NCBI GenBank assembly: GCA_039707655.1
Contig: CM077670.1
Span: 141,092,001-141,156,000 of the forward strand
Direction of reading: 5' to 3'
From: Elymus sibiricus
Lineage: Eukaryota > Streptophyta > Magnoliopsida > Poales > Poaceae
DNA: 64,000 bases
This document shows positions 31,767 to 42,890 of the stretch, piece by piece. Both the position numbers and the translations under genes were made by a program. Below the pieces are notes generated by a model. The model did not search any database, was not told where the DNA came from, and saw nothing but the letters and a program-made list of their open reading frames with translations. Numbering within the stretch: position 1 is the stretch's first letter; each line of letters opens with the position of its first letter.

Positions 31767-34039
31767 CCTTGACCGCTGGTCAAAGAGCCGGCCGGATCCC
31801 GTCCGCCGGGGAAGGGGAGGAGGTGCAGCATTGACTTTGTCACCGTCGGCGAGGGAAGGAATCCACTACCAGCGGCGCTGTTCTCTTTCACCCAGCGCCG
31901 GCGCGGGAGGGCCACTGACCCCTTCTTCCTCGCTGCCGTACGTAGTGTGGGCATATCCGGCCTCCCGCCGCCCACCTAGCCACATGCCAATGACCCTAAG
32001 GTATAACTTACTTTCAAATCGGCATTTCTCTAGTTGCATGTGCATCTTTTTTGCTTCTGTAGTCGAATCTAGGTCTTGGTTCAAACAGGAAAGTAAGGGG
32101 GGAATGTTGTATAGCATAAATCTAAGACGTGGTTCAAAGAGGAAAGGAAGGGGGGAAAGTAGTATAGACATCCAACTGCTCTGTTGGTTGAAAAGGGAAA
32201 AAAGGGTAAACGCAGTACACACATCTGTAAGGAACTGATCTCTCTATGTTGAAAAAGGAAAGAAACCGGGGGGTGGGGGACAAGGCAGTAGAGTTTGAGC
32301 AGGACTAGATTTGCTGCCCTCACATAGGGAAAGGTGGCTAAAGAGAACAAAAATGGGACCAACCCAGATATGCTACTTGGTTTGTTGTTACAACAGACTC
32401 TGCATCACCCCTTTATACATCGGTGGATGCACATGGTGCTGGTGCGTCCACTATCCCATACAACTGTTTAGCTGTTGTTAATCTAATAATGCCACTAGAA
32501 AATTGAAGCAATCGCACTGTTAAAAGAAAATTACATGTTTAACAAATCTAATTGTTAATATAATCTCTTTGTTAATATGAATCCATGAAACTGTTTTAGA
32601 AAAGCTAGTGTCCTGCTTTCTTTCCCATTTTGATAAGTTAGATGCTTCTTTTTGTGGGCGTTTGTGTCATCCACCGTTATTAACCTGTAATTGTTTCCTT
32701 TCTACCTCTGTGCAAACAGGGATATCTACTTCACCTCATTGCTATTGCGACCTTTTGGTGCACTGCACAAAACACTTTTGTTTTAAGAGTGTTTTGTGCA
32801 GTTCAACTAAAATGTCACACTGACAATGTTGCTTGATTGCTTGATTTTAGTGGAAATGCACAAAAGGAGATCGGACTTCCTATCAGTGTTGGCAGATTTG
32901 TAGCAGATCTTGTTCGTGTGAGTTGTTTGAATTCTGCGTCATGAGAGGTCAGTTCCGGCCTTCATCCATATGATTATGTAGTGTGCTTTCACATGTTGTG
33001 CTACTTAGAAGGTAATGTTGGTTGATTTTAGTGACCTGCACAAAAGGAGATCGGACTTCCTATCCGTAATATCCCATTGAGATAAGATTATGATATTTCA
33101 CATATGTTTGCCTCTATTTTGCTACTGTCATCAGAAAATTAATTCTATTGTTTTGTGGTATACTTGTGCTCCCTAAATGACATGCCAAATCTTACATTGG
33201 AGGTGAAGCTTGTCTGTTATTGAACCAAGTGATGAAGGGGACGAACAAGGGGAAGAAGAAGAAAAATCAAATCCTGGTGCTGTAATGAAGCACTGGAACT
33301 GTGATGGCACAAGTAATGATATTGTTTTGCATTTCAATTTATTGCTACTCATGGAATGAGCCATTGTTTTGCTACTGTTTTGCCACTGTGATTTGATGCC
33401 ACTCTTAATGTAATATGCAATTGTCTCTACTTCTGCAAAACAAGGATCTTGTTTGAAGATAACATATATTTTAGTGGAACGACCCAAAAAAGTTCTTGAT
33501 TGATAATCCCCTGACAAAGGTCAATACCGGCCTTCATCCACATGATCGTGCTTTGTCATGTTGTGCTACTTGTATTGTGGTACTGTTTTGAATTTAATGT
33601 TTAATTGAAGCTATTGTGTTGATATCTTTTCCCGTTAAGACAATGAAGACGCTTCTATTTGTGAGCCTATGTTTCATCAACTAGTACCATTATTATTGTA
33701 ATCACTTTTTCTGTATTTGTGCAGACAGGGATGCTCAGCTTGATTTTAGTGGAACTGCAGAAAATGTTCGGATGGCTCGTGCGCTCCATAATACTTCATC
33801 ACGCACAATACATCGAATCGTTCTCTAATCATTCATTGTCACCTTGAGCAACCAAACTAGCTACATGGAAGGAGCTGCCGACATGTTCAAGGCATTGCAA
33901 CATATAAATACGAAATCCACCAACATACGGATGACATTGCTCGATTTCAGTGGAACTGCACAAAAAAATCAGCTGGTTAATCCAGCACGAGGTTCCATGT
34001 CAATGTGCAAACTGATGGAAAACCCCACCCTTTACACAG

Positions 34040-34205
34040 TCATAGGCATTTGTTATTTTGGAATGGGAAAACCTTGACAAAGTTTGCTCATTGATGTTAG
34101 CAAGAAAACATACATTTGATATTTTGGAATGGGAAAACCATGTCAAATTTTGCTCATTGATGTTGGCACGCAGACTTGCATTTGATATTTTGGAATGGGA
34201 CCCCC
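34040..34205. repeat. ~64-bp tandem repeat, 2.5 units
   Basis: TTTGATATTTTGGAATGGGA occurs at about 34050, 34117 and 34180, with AAACC...TTTGCTCATTGATGTT between. A small open frame over it is a repeat artefact. Confidence 0.8.
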
Positions 34206-34428
34206 TTTGTTGTGTGCAGCATAGATTGATTTTTCTTTCTTTGTATGTCTTTAGTTGTGAAGTAAATATTTGCTCTGATGTGTGAATCATTGATATGCAT
34301 AAGCATGCATGTTGCCAATCTTATGAGTTTGTTCTGAAATGTTGTCTATGATTTTCCCGCCTGTGAGTTTGATTGCAATGTTGAACTTCGAATGCTGTGG
34401 CACACGGCATGATGATGTAGGGTGCAGC

Positions 34429-35017
34429 TGTCGGGGTTATGAGGCTGACAATGAGTACAAGGGGGTACGAAAGAGGGGCGGAGCCTAGCTACGGCGTAAG
34501 TGTTGCACTTGATTTTTATTGGTTCAGACCCCTCTCGGAGGAGGTAATAGCCCTACATCTTGTGGCCTGAGGCTTGTTTTCTCTTGGGATATGTGATTAC
34601 AAAGGATGTTGAACCCTTGCAAAGGAATAAGAGGGCGGCTTATATAGAGTGCGCCTCGGCCTCTTTACTCCCATGTTACAAGGGGACTTAATGACCATAA
34701 CTACGGGTGTTACAGGTGTTAATAGCCACGACTAAGGTAGTTACAGGTAACGGTAGTCGTAACTATACTTGAAGTCTGACTTAAGGATACTGGACCGTTG
34801 CATCTCCCATGTTGTCCTTACGCCTTCTCTGTCCGAGTGGTGCGAGCCGGCCGACTGGAGGGAAGATGTCCGAGTGTCTTTGGTGTATCCAAGTGGATTC
34901 CCTATTATGATCATCCGAATGCGCCTGCAGTCCAGGGACCTTCCAATGACGGTGTGGGCCCTAGGTCGGCCTTAGATGTCAGGTCTATGACCCTACCAGT
35001 GGTAGGTGACCCCATCA
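34429..35017 (-). repeat. 3' LTR of the minus-strand Gypsy element
   Basis: 589 bp. On the minus strand it starts TGATGGGGTCACCTACC (35017) and ends TCATAACCCCGACA (34429). Contains CTATATAAGCC on the minus strand, then a leader-like segment with GCTATTACCTCCTCCGAGAG. The five bases before 34429 (GCAGC) are the candidate target duplication; the partner is outside the window. Confidence 0.8.
34639..34646 (-). promoter_or_regulatory. LTR TATA box (minus strand)
   Basis: TATATAAG on the minus strand, about 370 bp inside the LTR start at 35017. Confidence 0.65.
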
Positions 35018-35034
35018 TTAGCCCCCGAATCAGT
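35018..35034 (-). other. Polypurine tract of the minus-strand Gypsy element
   Basis: Minus strand reads TGATTCGGGGGCTAA directly before the LTR start TGATGGGG. It fixes the orientation of the element and the edge of the LTR. Confidence 0.75.
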
Positions 35035-36828
35035 CAAGGCTTCGCAGGATGAGTGAGTTGAGCTTTCGGATCGATCCGAGTGCTTCAGAGGCATTCAACA
35101 TCCATTCTCAAACAGCTATACTTAAGTGAAGCTATGGCAGATTCTGGACTAAAGGTTTTCCGAGTGATCAGACAGTGTTGATCGCTGGGCAAAACTTGGC
35201 GGCATTCGCGTGTCTCTCGGGAGAGATGGACTTGAGTCCCGAGTGAGGGCATGCCATGAAACTCGAGTGATGACGCCGGCGCGTGGACTGACTCTCCAGA
35301 GTGATGCCACTCATTATCCCAGGGGAACGCCAGCGCGGGCCAGCTCCGAGTCCAAATTTATGATGCTCGCACCTTGGAGCCTAGTGAAAGGGCCAAGTAA
35401 ACCCGTGGAGGGGCGTCGAGCTCATCCCATTGCGACCCTGAAGATTACTTCAGTCGGATGTTTTACGTGTTCAAGTGCACGGTGACCTGCGAAGGGTGCT
35501 CTGTCGGGCCGACGGGTGCCCTTTAGGAAAGGGACAGGAGAAATCAATCGGATTGATTCACGGCAGAAATTGTGGGATTTGAAATCATGCGTGCACGCGC
35601 GGAAGCGGTTACGTCGCGGCTAGTGGGGGAAGTGGGGTGTGGCGCCTCAATTTCCGCCCTAATAACCACCACGTGCCCTGTTACTTCTGTGCGCGCGGCT
35701 GCTGCAGGTGCCGTCTGATCCGGGGATCTGTGGCTGAGATCTCGCGAAGGGATTTTACCCGCGGTATAAAACTCGTGCAGGGTAGGGTAATTTCCAGATC
35801 CCATTTCCCCTCGCACTCTCTGATCTCCTCCTCCACCTGCTCCTCCACTCCGAGGACCCAGGCGCCCGAAACCATGGTGAAAGAGACGACAGCCAGGTTG
35901 GAGAGGGCGAAGAAGGCGAGGAAAGGGGCGTCTTCGAGCGCCGGACCGGCGACGGGTTGCGTCCAGGGGGACTAGATCCTGTCGTGGGTGATGGAAGGCC
36001 GGCTGAAGGAGTTGGAGGCCGATGGGCTGATCCCCGTGGGTGGCTAGAGACTGTCCGAGGCGGACGAGATGGAGCCCGCGTCGCACGCCGACGAGTGAGT
36101 CCTCCTCGTCACCCACGTCGAGCGAGGTTTCTCGATGCCACCACACCCTTTCTTCCATGCATTTTTGGATTTCTTCGGGGCGCAGCTTCACCGACTCCCG
36201 CCTAATGCGGTGGTCTACTTGGCAGCATTTGTCTCACTTTGTGAAAACTTCATCGGCTGCTACCCCCACTGGGGGCTGTTCAAGCACATCTTCACTTGTC
36301 GGTCGATGACGGTGAAGAAGGACTCGCCAAGGGGGAAGAAGACCAACGTGACGCAGCAGTGCGGGGGATTGTGCATCCTGCTCAGAGGGCACTCTGCCTT
36401 CCCCAAGATGAGCTTCCCCGACTCCGTCAAAGGTTGGCAAGACAGCTGGTTCTACTGCAGGGATGTTCCGAGTGAAAGGAATCCGACTGGACTCCCGCCG
36501 TACTCGGTAGTGAGAGTTGCCCCTCTGTCGTCCCTCACAGTCGCCAAGGAGGAGATGGTGGACGTAGGCATCCTGGTGCATGCCCCAGTGGGAGTGGTGC
36601 GGGCAGGAGTCGATGGGATGGACCTGCTGGAGGCGTTCCTCAGTCGGCGGATCCAGCCGCTGCAAGACAGAGAGCACCCGATGTGGAGGTATGAAGGGCC
36701 GAGTGACCCCACCCGAGTGCACCCCGATGACCTGCCTGGGAAGGCCATTGAGGAGATGATCAAGGCGATCACTTCCGCGCGGAGCCAGGAAAGTGCCCTC
36801 ATAGGATTTGGAGCACTCGCCTGTCGAT

Positions 36829-36912
36829 GTAAGTTCGCACTTCACCCGAGTGATTTCAGTAGTGAGTCTTCCATATGACGGACTCTGATTTTTACATGCG
36901 TTTTTCTTTCAG
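36829..36912 (+). other. Probable intron in the antisense ORF
   Basis: GTAAGT donor at 36829 and TTTTTCTTTCAG acceptor ending at 36912. The downstream frame that best continues the protein (QSFQKMISQ) is one base out of phase, so either a splice site is mis-chosen or a small indel has occurred. Confidence 0.5.
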
Positions 36913-37977
36913 CAGAGCTTCCAGAAGATGATCTCGCAGATTCTGAGTGTCGACCATGACCCGGAGGACGTGACAAGTGACACCGAGCGGCAGTACCGTG
37001 AGGATGACGACAAGGCAGAGGAGGAGGAGGACAGCGACGATAACGCCAAGACCGAGGAGGGTGAGGAGGCAGAATCCTAACCATCTGGGGGAGGCCCTAA
37101 GAAGCCCCGCTGCAAGGCCCACCATTATCCGAATGTTTGAGGAGGCGGGTCCTAGACGCTGAGTGATCCTAGACCGACTGATGCAGCCCCCGTAACTCAC
37201 GGGGCGAAGCGGAGTCGTCTGAGAAGCAGCTCAAGCAGCCCAAGCTCACCACCACCAAGCCCCGAAAGGCTGCTCTTCCCAAGATCAAGATGACGGTGCC
37301 CATGGCTTCGACGTAAGTGATGTACGCCAATCTCTTTTGCTGAGTGAATTTATACTGATCAATGACCGAGTGGCTTCGTGAACGCAGAAACGAGACGTCT
37401 ACCACATCGCCAGACCCGGATGCTCCTGAGAAGGTGTGACCTGAAGCCCAGGCCACAGATGCCACAACCTCCAAAGGTACTGTCTGGCTTGCTTGAGTTT
37501 GTACCCGAATGCCTGTTTGTTTTGCATGCTCATCTCTGGATGATTGTAGCTCCGAGTGAAGTCATCCACCTTGACGATGACGACAAGGCCGACCTGCCGA
37601 GCCTAGGAGTTGGCGAGAAGGCCCCGCCGAGTGGTGATGACATCATGCAAGAGGCTGCCAGCGGCCGAGTGGATAGGATCTCGCTCGCGAAGGTCTTCAC
37701 CAGGATTGCTTCTGCAGCAAAAGGTGCTGCAAAGGCGGCTTCCATGCCTCCATCAGCGCCGACCCCGGACCTTGCTCTAGTCACCCTGTTCTCATTGCAG
37801 AGGGTCCCTGAGGACTAGGTGGGAGCTAGCAAGGAGGCCTTAATCTAGGTCGAGGTGATGAACAACCGGTTGAAGGAGACGTACGACGCCAACGAGGCCC
37901 TGAAGACCAACGTCTGAGTAAGTGCCATAGTAAGTACCTTTGGTGTCTTTTGAATTTTCGTCTATTTCCGAATGCGT

Positions 37978-38345
37978 GCCCCCAGTGGTCTAGGCCCTGA
38001 GACTGCCGTTGACTGGAAGCAGTCGGTGGAAGTCTTAGAACTCGAATTTTTGTTTTCCTTTACCGTCATTCACTCGGATTAGCCAGAGCTTCTTTCTAAG
38101 TCAATCGGTTCCAGTGGGGGCACGCTGAGTGCACCCACTGGGTGTAGTCCCCGAGACTGCCATCGACTGGAAGCAGTCAGCGGGAGTCATAGAGTTTCTG
38201 GTGTTTTTGCTCTGGGCGTGGTTTCCAACCGCTTTTCGTGGACCATCCATGAGGTTGTCCTTTCAGTGGGGGCACGCTGAGTGCACCCATTGGGTGTAGT
38301 CCCCGAGACCGTGGCTGATTGTAGGCAATCAGCGGTAGCCTTTAA
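37978..38345. repeat. ~151-bp repeat, three diverged copies
   Basis: GTAGTCCCCGAGACTGCC and GACTGGAAGCAGTC recur at about 37996, 38148 and 38299, each with GTGGGGGCACGCTGAGTGCA between. Lies in an apparently intronic part of the antisense ORF. Confidence 0.75.
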
Positions 38346-38469
38346 ACTGTGTCTGCTGTCTTCGCACTTGGAGTGCGGCCACTCACTCGGCTGACCGAGT
38401 GGGTGGTTCGGTTGCATATTGTTATCCTCGATCTTATTCATTGCGGACTCAATGGTAAGCGGGCACTTG

Positions 38470-38658
38470 AGGGTCTAATATTGATCGGGCTTGTTCCTCC
38501 CTTAAGAAGGGTACTTTAGGATCTGGTATTGATCGAGCTTGTTCCTCCCTTAAGAAGGGTACTTTAGGATCAGGTACTGATCGAGCTTGTTCCTCCCTTA
38601 AGAAGGGTACTTTAGGATCTGGTACTGATCGAGCTTGTTCCTTCCTCAAAAAGGATTT
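38470..38658. repeat. 48-bp tandem array, about four units
   Basis: Unit contains TGATCGAGCTTGTTCCTCCC and TTAAGAAGGGTACTTTAGG. Units are 48 bp so they keep frame; the minus-strand frame over it repeats REEQARSVPDPKVPFL and is an artefact. In an apparent intron of the antisense ORF. Confidence 0.85.
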
Positions 38659-40107
38659 TCTTTCTCAGCCGACTGACTATTTCATTGTCTTGTAACAGAG
38701 GGCCTGTGAGCTTGGGTACCACTACGCCACCTTGCAGAAGGAAGTGCTGCAACTTCCCGTGGACCTGGAAGCCGAGAAGCACAAGAGCGACTGCCTCGAG
38801 AAGGAGAAGAAGGTTTTGGGAGGTAACTCCAATGCCCGATTGCCCACGAATCTCACTCTACCTCTTGATCTGAGTCAATTTGCTTTAGCAGATGTCCATA
38901 GCGAGAACGCCCAACTCGTAATGAGGCTCAGGACTTCTATTTCTTTAGAAACCATGAAGCACGATCTCGAGAACAAGGACAAGGAGCTGGTGTTGGCGCA
39001 GAAGGAGGCTAGGACTAAGACCAAGACTGTCGAGGAGAAGCTGGCTTCAGTCGGCAGGCTTGAGGAGGAGAACAAAACTCTGAAGATCGCCGCCGAGGCA
39101 GCGAAGGGTGAGATTGCAGAGCTGAAGCAGCAATATGCCGAGTGGGAGAACAAGTACAATACTCAGGCGAGTGCCATTGAAGAGGAGAAGAAAACACTGA
39201 ATGCTCAGATCACGAAACTCCTCGAGAAGAAGGCAGAGCTTGAGCACTACGTCCAGGAGTTCGGTGAGGAGATGGGCAAAAAAGTCGAAGGTATACCAGG
39301 TTTCCAAGTGAATCTTACTCGCTCCCGAACTTTTCATAATGTTGATCCCGAGTCGTTTTTATCGATAGAATTCTGTTATAACCTCGAGCTGGACACCGAC
39401 CGAGTCAAGAAGGACTTGGACCCCGCGAGGCAGCTCCTCTGGGACAGTGCCGCTATGGCCATTCTTCGCTTGGAGGAACGTCTTGAGAGTGCTGTGGGGT
39501 ACATCATCCGGCTGCGGTCTGCCCTGGCCAAGATCGACCAGGAACTCCTGCCAGGTGAAGAGCTTCAGAATGATGTGGAGTCTATGATGACCCAACTGAA
39601 GGAGATTCTGAGTCGAGTGCAAGCTTGGAAGAAATCTGCCACTCGCTGTGGAGCCGACGTGGTGCTCACACTCGTCCGCGTCCATTGCAAGGACGTGGAC
39701 GAGGAGAAACTGAAGTCACTGAAGGTCGCCAACAAGAATTAGCTCAAGTTTGAGGAATTCATGGAGACGTTCATCGAGGCCGCCACTCGGATCGCGGATG
39801 GCATCGACCTTGACACCTTCGTTGACCCAGCCAGTCCTCCCGCGGAGGGGTGATCAGAAAATATTTAAGTCTTGATTTGCGACCCGTTATAACCCCGATT
39901 GGAAGGGCAGGCCAGTCTGAGGCTCTGGGGATGCGAGGTTTCTAGTAAAAGGAAAATCCGTCGACTTTTATGCCGAGTGGCTAATGTAACAATTAAACTT
40001 TGATGAGTCTTGGGCTCATGCACTTTATTTTCATTTCAAACGGATCGAAGCTTTAGTTGAATATCCGAATCCTTGCTTTGTTCATTTTGCTAATGTGGTT
40101 TTTCAAG

Positions 40108-40775
40108 CTTAGGCGAACACTGGTTCGCAGCTAAGCCTCCGAGTGTGGAGCGTGTCCGCACTCGGATAGTTTTTAGACTTAGGCGAAATTTGGTTCGCAG
40201 CTAAGCCCCCCGAGTGCGGAGCGTGTCCGCACTCAGATAGTTTTTAAACTTAGGTGAAATTTGGTTCACGGCTAAGCCCCCGATTGAGGAGGAAGCTCTC
40301 ACTCGGAGGTGATTTTAACTTAGGCAAAATCTGGTTCGCAGCTAATCCCCCGAGTCAGGAGGAAGCTCTCACTCGGAGATGATTTTAAACTTAGGCGAAA
40401 TCAGGTTCGCGGCTAAGCTCCCGAGTGAGGAGGAAGCTCTCACTCGGAGATGATTTTAACTTAGGCAAAATCTGGTTCGCAGCTAAGCCCCCGAGGTGGA
40501 GCGCGTCCGCACTCGGATATGATTCTAACTTAGGCGAAATCTGGTTCACAGCTAAGCCCCCGAGTGTGGAGCGTGTCCACACTCGGATATGATTTTAACT
40601 TAGGAAAAATCTGGTTCGCAGCTAAGCCCCCGCGTGTGGAGCGCGTCCGCACTCGGATATGATTTTAACTTAGGCGAAATCTAGTTCGCAGCTAAGCCCC
40701 CGAGTGTGGAGCGTGTCCGCACTCGAATAGTTTTTTAACTTAGGCGAAATCTGGTTCGCGACTAAGCCGACTGAC
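40108..40775. repeat. ~70-bp tandem array, ten units
   Basis: CTTAGGCGAAATCTGGTTCG starts units at about 40108, 40177, 40249, 40319, 40391, 40459, 40528, 40598, 40669 and 40739. Each contains GCAGCTAAGCCCCCGAGTG and an inverted pair around GAGCG(T/C)GTCCGCACTCGG. Lies between integrase and the antisense ORF. Confidence 0.9.
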
Positions 40776-40928
40776 CCACTTGGAGTGAGAATGTGTTATT
40801 TTCCAAACACCATTAATCACCGGAGTGAAAACGCGGCACTGGGCCAAATTGGACGATGTATAGGAAAAGTAAGACTTTTATTCATCTAATTCCACTCGAA
40901 AAACTATTACAATGGAGAGAATTTTATT

Positions 40929-41362
40929 CTAGGTGAAGAATTTGCGGAGCAGATCCGCATTCCAAGCTCGGGGCTCTTCTATGTCTTTGGCGAAGTTATA
41001 GAGCCGATAAGCTCTGTTGTTTAGGACCTCTATATCCCAAAGGGCCCTTGCCATTGGGGTGCCAGCTTGTGAGGTTTCTGCTGGTCTAGTCGGAGGACCA
41101 AATCGCCTTCCTAGAAAGTGCGCCCTCTGACGTGCATGTCGTGATAACGGCGCAGATCTTGCTGGTATGCAGTCGACCTAATGAGCGCCAGCTCGCGCTC
41201 TTCCTCAAGGAGGTTGAGGCCATCCTGACGTGCTTCTTCAGCTTCCGCCTCCGAGTACAAATCCATTCGAGGTGAGTTATGCAGTAAATCACTTGGCAGG
41301 ACAGCGTCTGAACCGTACACCATGAAGAAAGGAGTGCGGTTCGTGGACTGATTCGGGGTCGT
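40929..41362 (-). pseudogene. Ty3/Gypsy integrase C-terminal half
   Basis: Frame on the minus strand: TPNQSTNRTPFFMVYGSDAV (the TPF.LVYG motif that follows the catalytic core), then LPSDLLHNSPRMD, AYQQDLRRYHDMHVRGRTF, a TAG, EGDLVLRL and HKLAPQWQGPF (the GPF/GPY motif), then a frameshift, and LYNFAKDIEEPRAWNADLLR to a stop at 40929. This is the end of the integrase of the element whose 3' LTR is at 34429. The core with the DDE residues lay upstream and is separated by the nested insertion starting at 41363. Confidence 0.85.
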
Positions 41363-42784
41363 TGATACGTCCATTTTGCATCATGTTTTCATATTCTTAT
41401 TTATTATGTTTTGAGTCATTATTTCACTTTATGATACAATTCTTATGCCTTTTCTCTCTTATTTTGCAAGGTTCACATGAAGAGGGAGATTGCCGGCAGC
41501 TGGAATTTTGGAACGGTAAGGGGTGAAACAGAGATAGCTATTCTGCACATCTCCAAATGACCTGAAAATTTACGGAGAATTATTTTGGAATATATAAAAA
41601 ATACTGGCGAAAGAAATAACAAGAGGGGACCCACCAGGAGGCGGCAAGCCTGGGGGGCGCGCCCTACCCCCCTGGGGCGCCCCCGAGCTTGTGGCGCCCC
41701 TGGCGGGCCTCCAGGGCCCATCTTCTACTATATAAGGCTATTTTCCCTAGAAAAAATAAGAAGAAGACTTCTGGGACGAAGAGCTGCCGTCTCGAGGCGG
41801 AACCTGAGCAAGAGCACTTTTGCTCTCCGGCGGAGCGATTCCGCCGGGGATACTTTCCTCCGGGATGGGGAAATCAAAGCCATCGACATCACCAATGATC
41901 CTCTCATCATGTGAGTACCAATCTTCATCAACATCTTCACCTCTTTGTAGTTGATGCTAGTTGGTTTATTTGGTGGAAGATTATATGTTCAGATCCTTAA
42001 TGCTATTCAATACCCCTCTGATCTTGAACATGAATATGATTTGTGAGTAGTTACTTTTGTTCCTGAGGACATGGGAGAAGTCTTGTCATAAGTAATCATG
42101 TGAATTTGGTATTCGTTTGATATTTTGATGATATGTATGTTGTTGCTTCCTTTAGTGGTGTCATGTGAACGTCGACTACATGACACATCAACATCTTTGG
42201 GCCTAAGGGAAGGCATTGTGGAGTAGTAATTAGATGATGGATTGCTAGAGTGACAGAAGCTTAAACCCTAGTTTATGAACTATTCCGTAAGGGGCTGATT
42301 TGGATCCATATGTTTCATGCTATGGTTAGATTTATCTTAATTCTTCTTTCATAGTTGCGGATGCTTGCGAGAGGGGGTAATCATAAGTGGGAGGATTGTT
42401 CAAGTAAGAACAGCACCCAAGCACCAGTCCACCCACATATCAAATTATCAAAGTAGCGAACGCGAATCAAACAAACATGATGAAAGTGACTAGATGAGAA
42501 TTCCCATGTGTCCTCGAGAACTATTTGCTTTATATAAGAGATCGTTCCGGCTTGTCCTTTGCTACAAAAAGGATTGGGCCACCTTGCTGCACTTTATTAT
42601 ACTTGTTACTTGTTACTTGTTACGAATTATCTTGCTATCAAAACTATCTGTTACCGCTACTTTCAGTACTTGCAGAGAATACCTTGCTGAAAACCGCTTG
42701 TCATTTCCTTCTGCTCCTCATTGGGTTCGACACTCTTACTTATCGAAAGGACTACGATTGATCCCCTATACTTGTGGGTCATCA
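41363..42784 (+). repeat. 5' LTR of the plus-strand Athila-type element
   Basis: 1422 bp, TGATACG...GTCATCA, with TGAT/ATCA inverted ends. TATATAAGG at 41729 after a GC-rich block with repeated GGCGCGCCC-like words. Confidence 0.9.
41729..41737 (+). promoter_or_regulatory. LTR TATA box
   Basis: TATATAAGG, identical in the 3' LTR at about 50342-50350. Confidence 0.8.
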
Positions 42785-42795
42785 AGACTCTTTTC

Positions 42796-42813
42796 TGGCG
42801 CCGTTGCCAGGGA
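42796..42813 (+). other. Primer-binding site, tRNA-Asp
   Basis: TGGCGCCGTTGCCAGGGA, 12 bp after the LTR end; differs from the usual tRNA-Asp complement by one base (A for G). Confidence 0.9.
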
Positions 42814-42890
42814 ATGGAGCGCCTTTGGTGAGTGGAATTTGGTAAGGAAACATTTATATTACGTGCTGAAATTTACTGTCACTTGTCACC

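Larger units (their letters stand above)
31640..34428 (+). repeat. Dispersed unit with exon-like modules, copy B
   Basis: Collinear with 9370-12020. A leader (31651-32000) with AGATCTAAACAAGAC and CCGGATCCCGTCCGCCGG ends at a plausible donor CCTAAGGTATAAC. Then the GGTTGAAAAGGG region (32080-32280), CCCTCACATAGGG...GTGGCTAAAGA (32320-32345), and at least five modules in which a GTGCAAACAG-like end precedes GGAT... and TGATTTTAGTGGAACTGCAC (about 32715-32780, 32845-32875, 33018-33060, 33440-33490, 33720-33770, 33940-33965). TTTTCCCRTTAAGA precedes some. The unit is cut at 34428 by the LTR that starts at 34429. A 195-codon frame from 31651 runs through the leader and the putative intron and is not conserved in copy A. 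Confidence 0.6.
35874..39853 (+). pseudogene. Antisense ORF of the Gypsy element: 'putative gypsy type transposon' domain plus coiled coil
   Basis: Starts at ATG 35874 (MVKETTARLERAKKARKG). The same frame runs to 36878 with three in-frame stops: TAG 35973, TAG 36045 and TGA 36096. After them comes a long conserved globular region: MPPHPFFHAFLDFFGAQLHR...LCENFIGCYPHWGLFKHIF...GWQDSWFYCRD, which matches what I know as the Pfam family 'Putative gypsy type transposon' (PF04195). A likely intron follows (donor GTAAGT at 36829, acceptor TTTCTTTCAG ending 36912), then a segment QSFQKMISQILSVDHDPEDV with an acidic tail. From 38732 a coiled-coil protein follows (SENAQLVMRLR, EEENKTLKIAAEAAKGEIAE), with unspliced introns inside, to TAG 39740 and finally TGA 39851. 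Function is unknown for this family. It is encoded opposite to integrase of the same element. At least four stops make this copy non-functional. Confidence 0.75.
34429..41362 (-). mobile_element. Gypsy retrotransposon with an ORF antisense to pol, 5' part cut off by a nested insertion
   Basis: Order from right to left (the element's own direction): integrase C-terminal half (41362-40929), a 70-bp tandem array, a long region encoding a protein on the opposite strand (39853-35874), a polypurine tract and a 3' LTR (35017-34429). An extra antisense ORF between pol and the 3' LTR is the known layout of Grande-type elements (Tat lineage). The 5' LTR, gag, RT and most of integrase would lie on the far side of the insertion at 41363, outside the window. 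The base composition is rich in the word CGAGTG. Confidence 0.8.

Noticed and set aside
31651..32238. 195-codon frame at the start of module unit copy B
   Set aside because: Includes the CT microsatellite and runs through the putative intron donor; the frame is not kept in copy A at 9500-9800.
33844..34077. Small ORF MSNQTSYMEGAADMFKALQH
   Set aside because: No counterpart in module unit copy A and no recognisable domain; may be an exon-like part of the unit but cannot be supported as a gene.
38449..38649. Repeat peptide REEQARSVPDPKVPFL on the minus strand (CRISPR-like regular spacing also considered)
   Set aside because: It is a direct 48-bp tandem array with no spacers, in an intron of an antisense transposon ORF; the peptide is a by-product of a unit divisible by three.
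40108..40775. CRISPR-like array
   Set aside because: Units are contiguous with no unique spacers, there are no cas genes, and the context is a plant retrotransposon.
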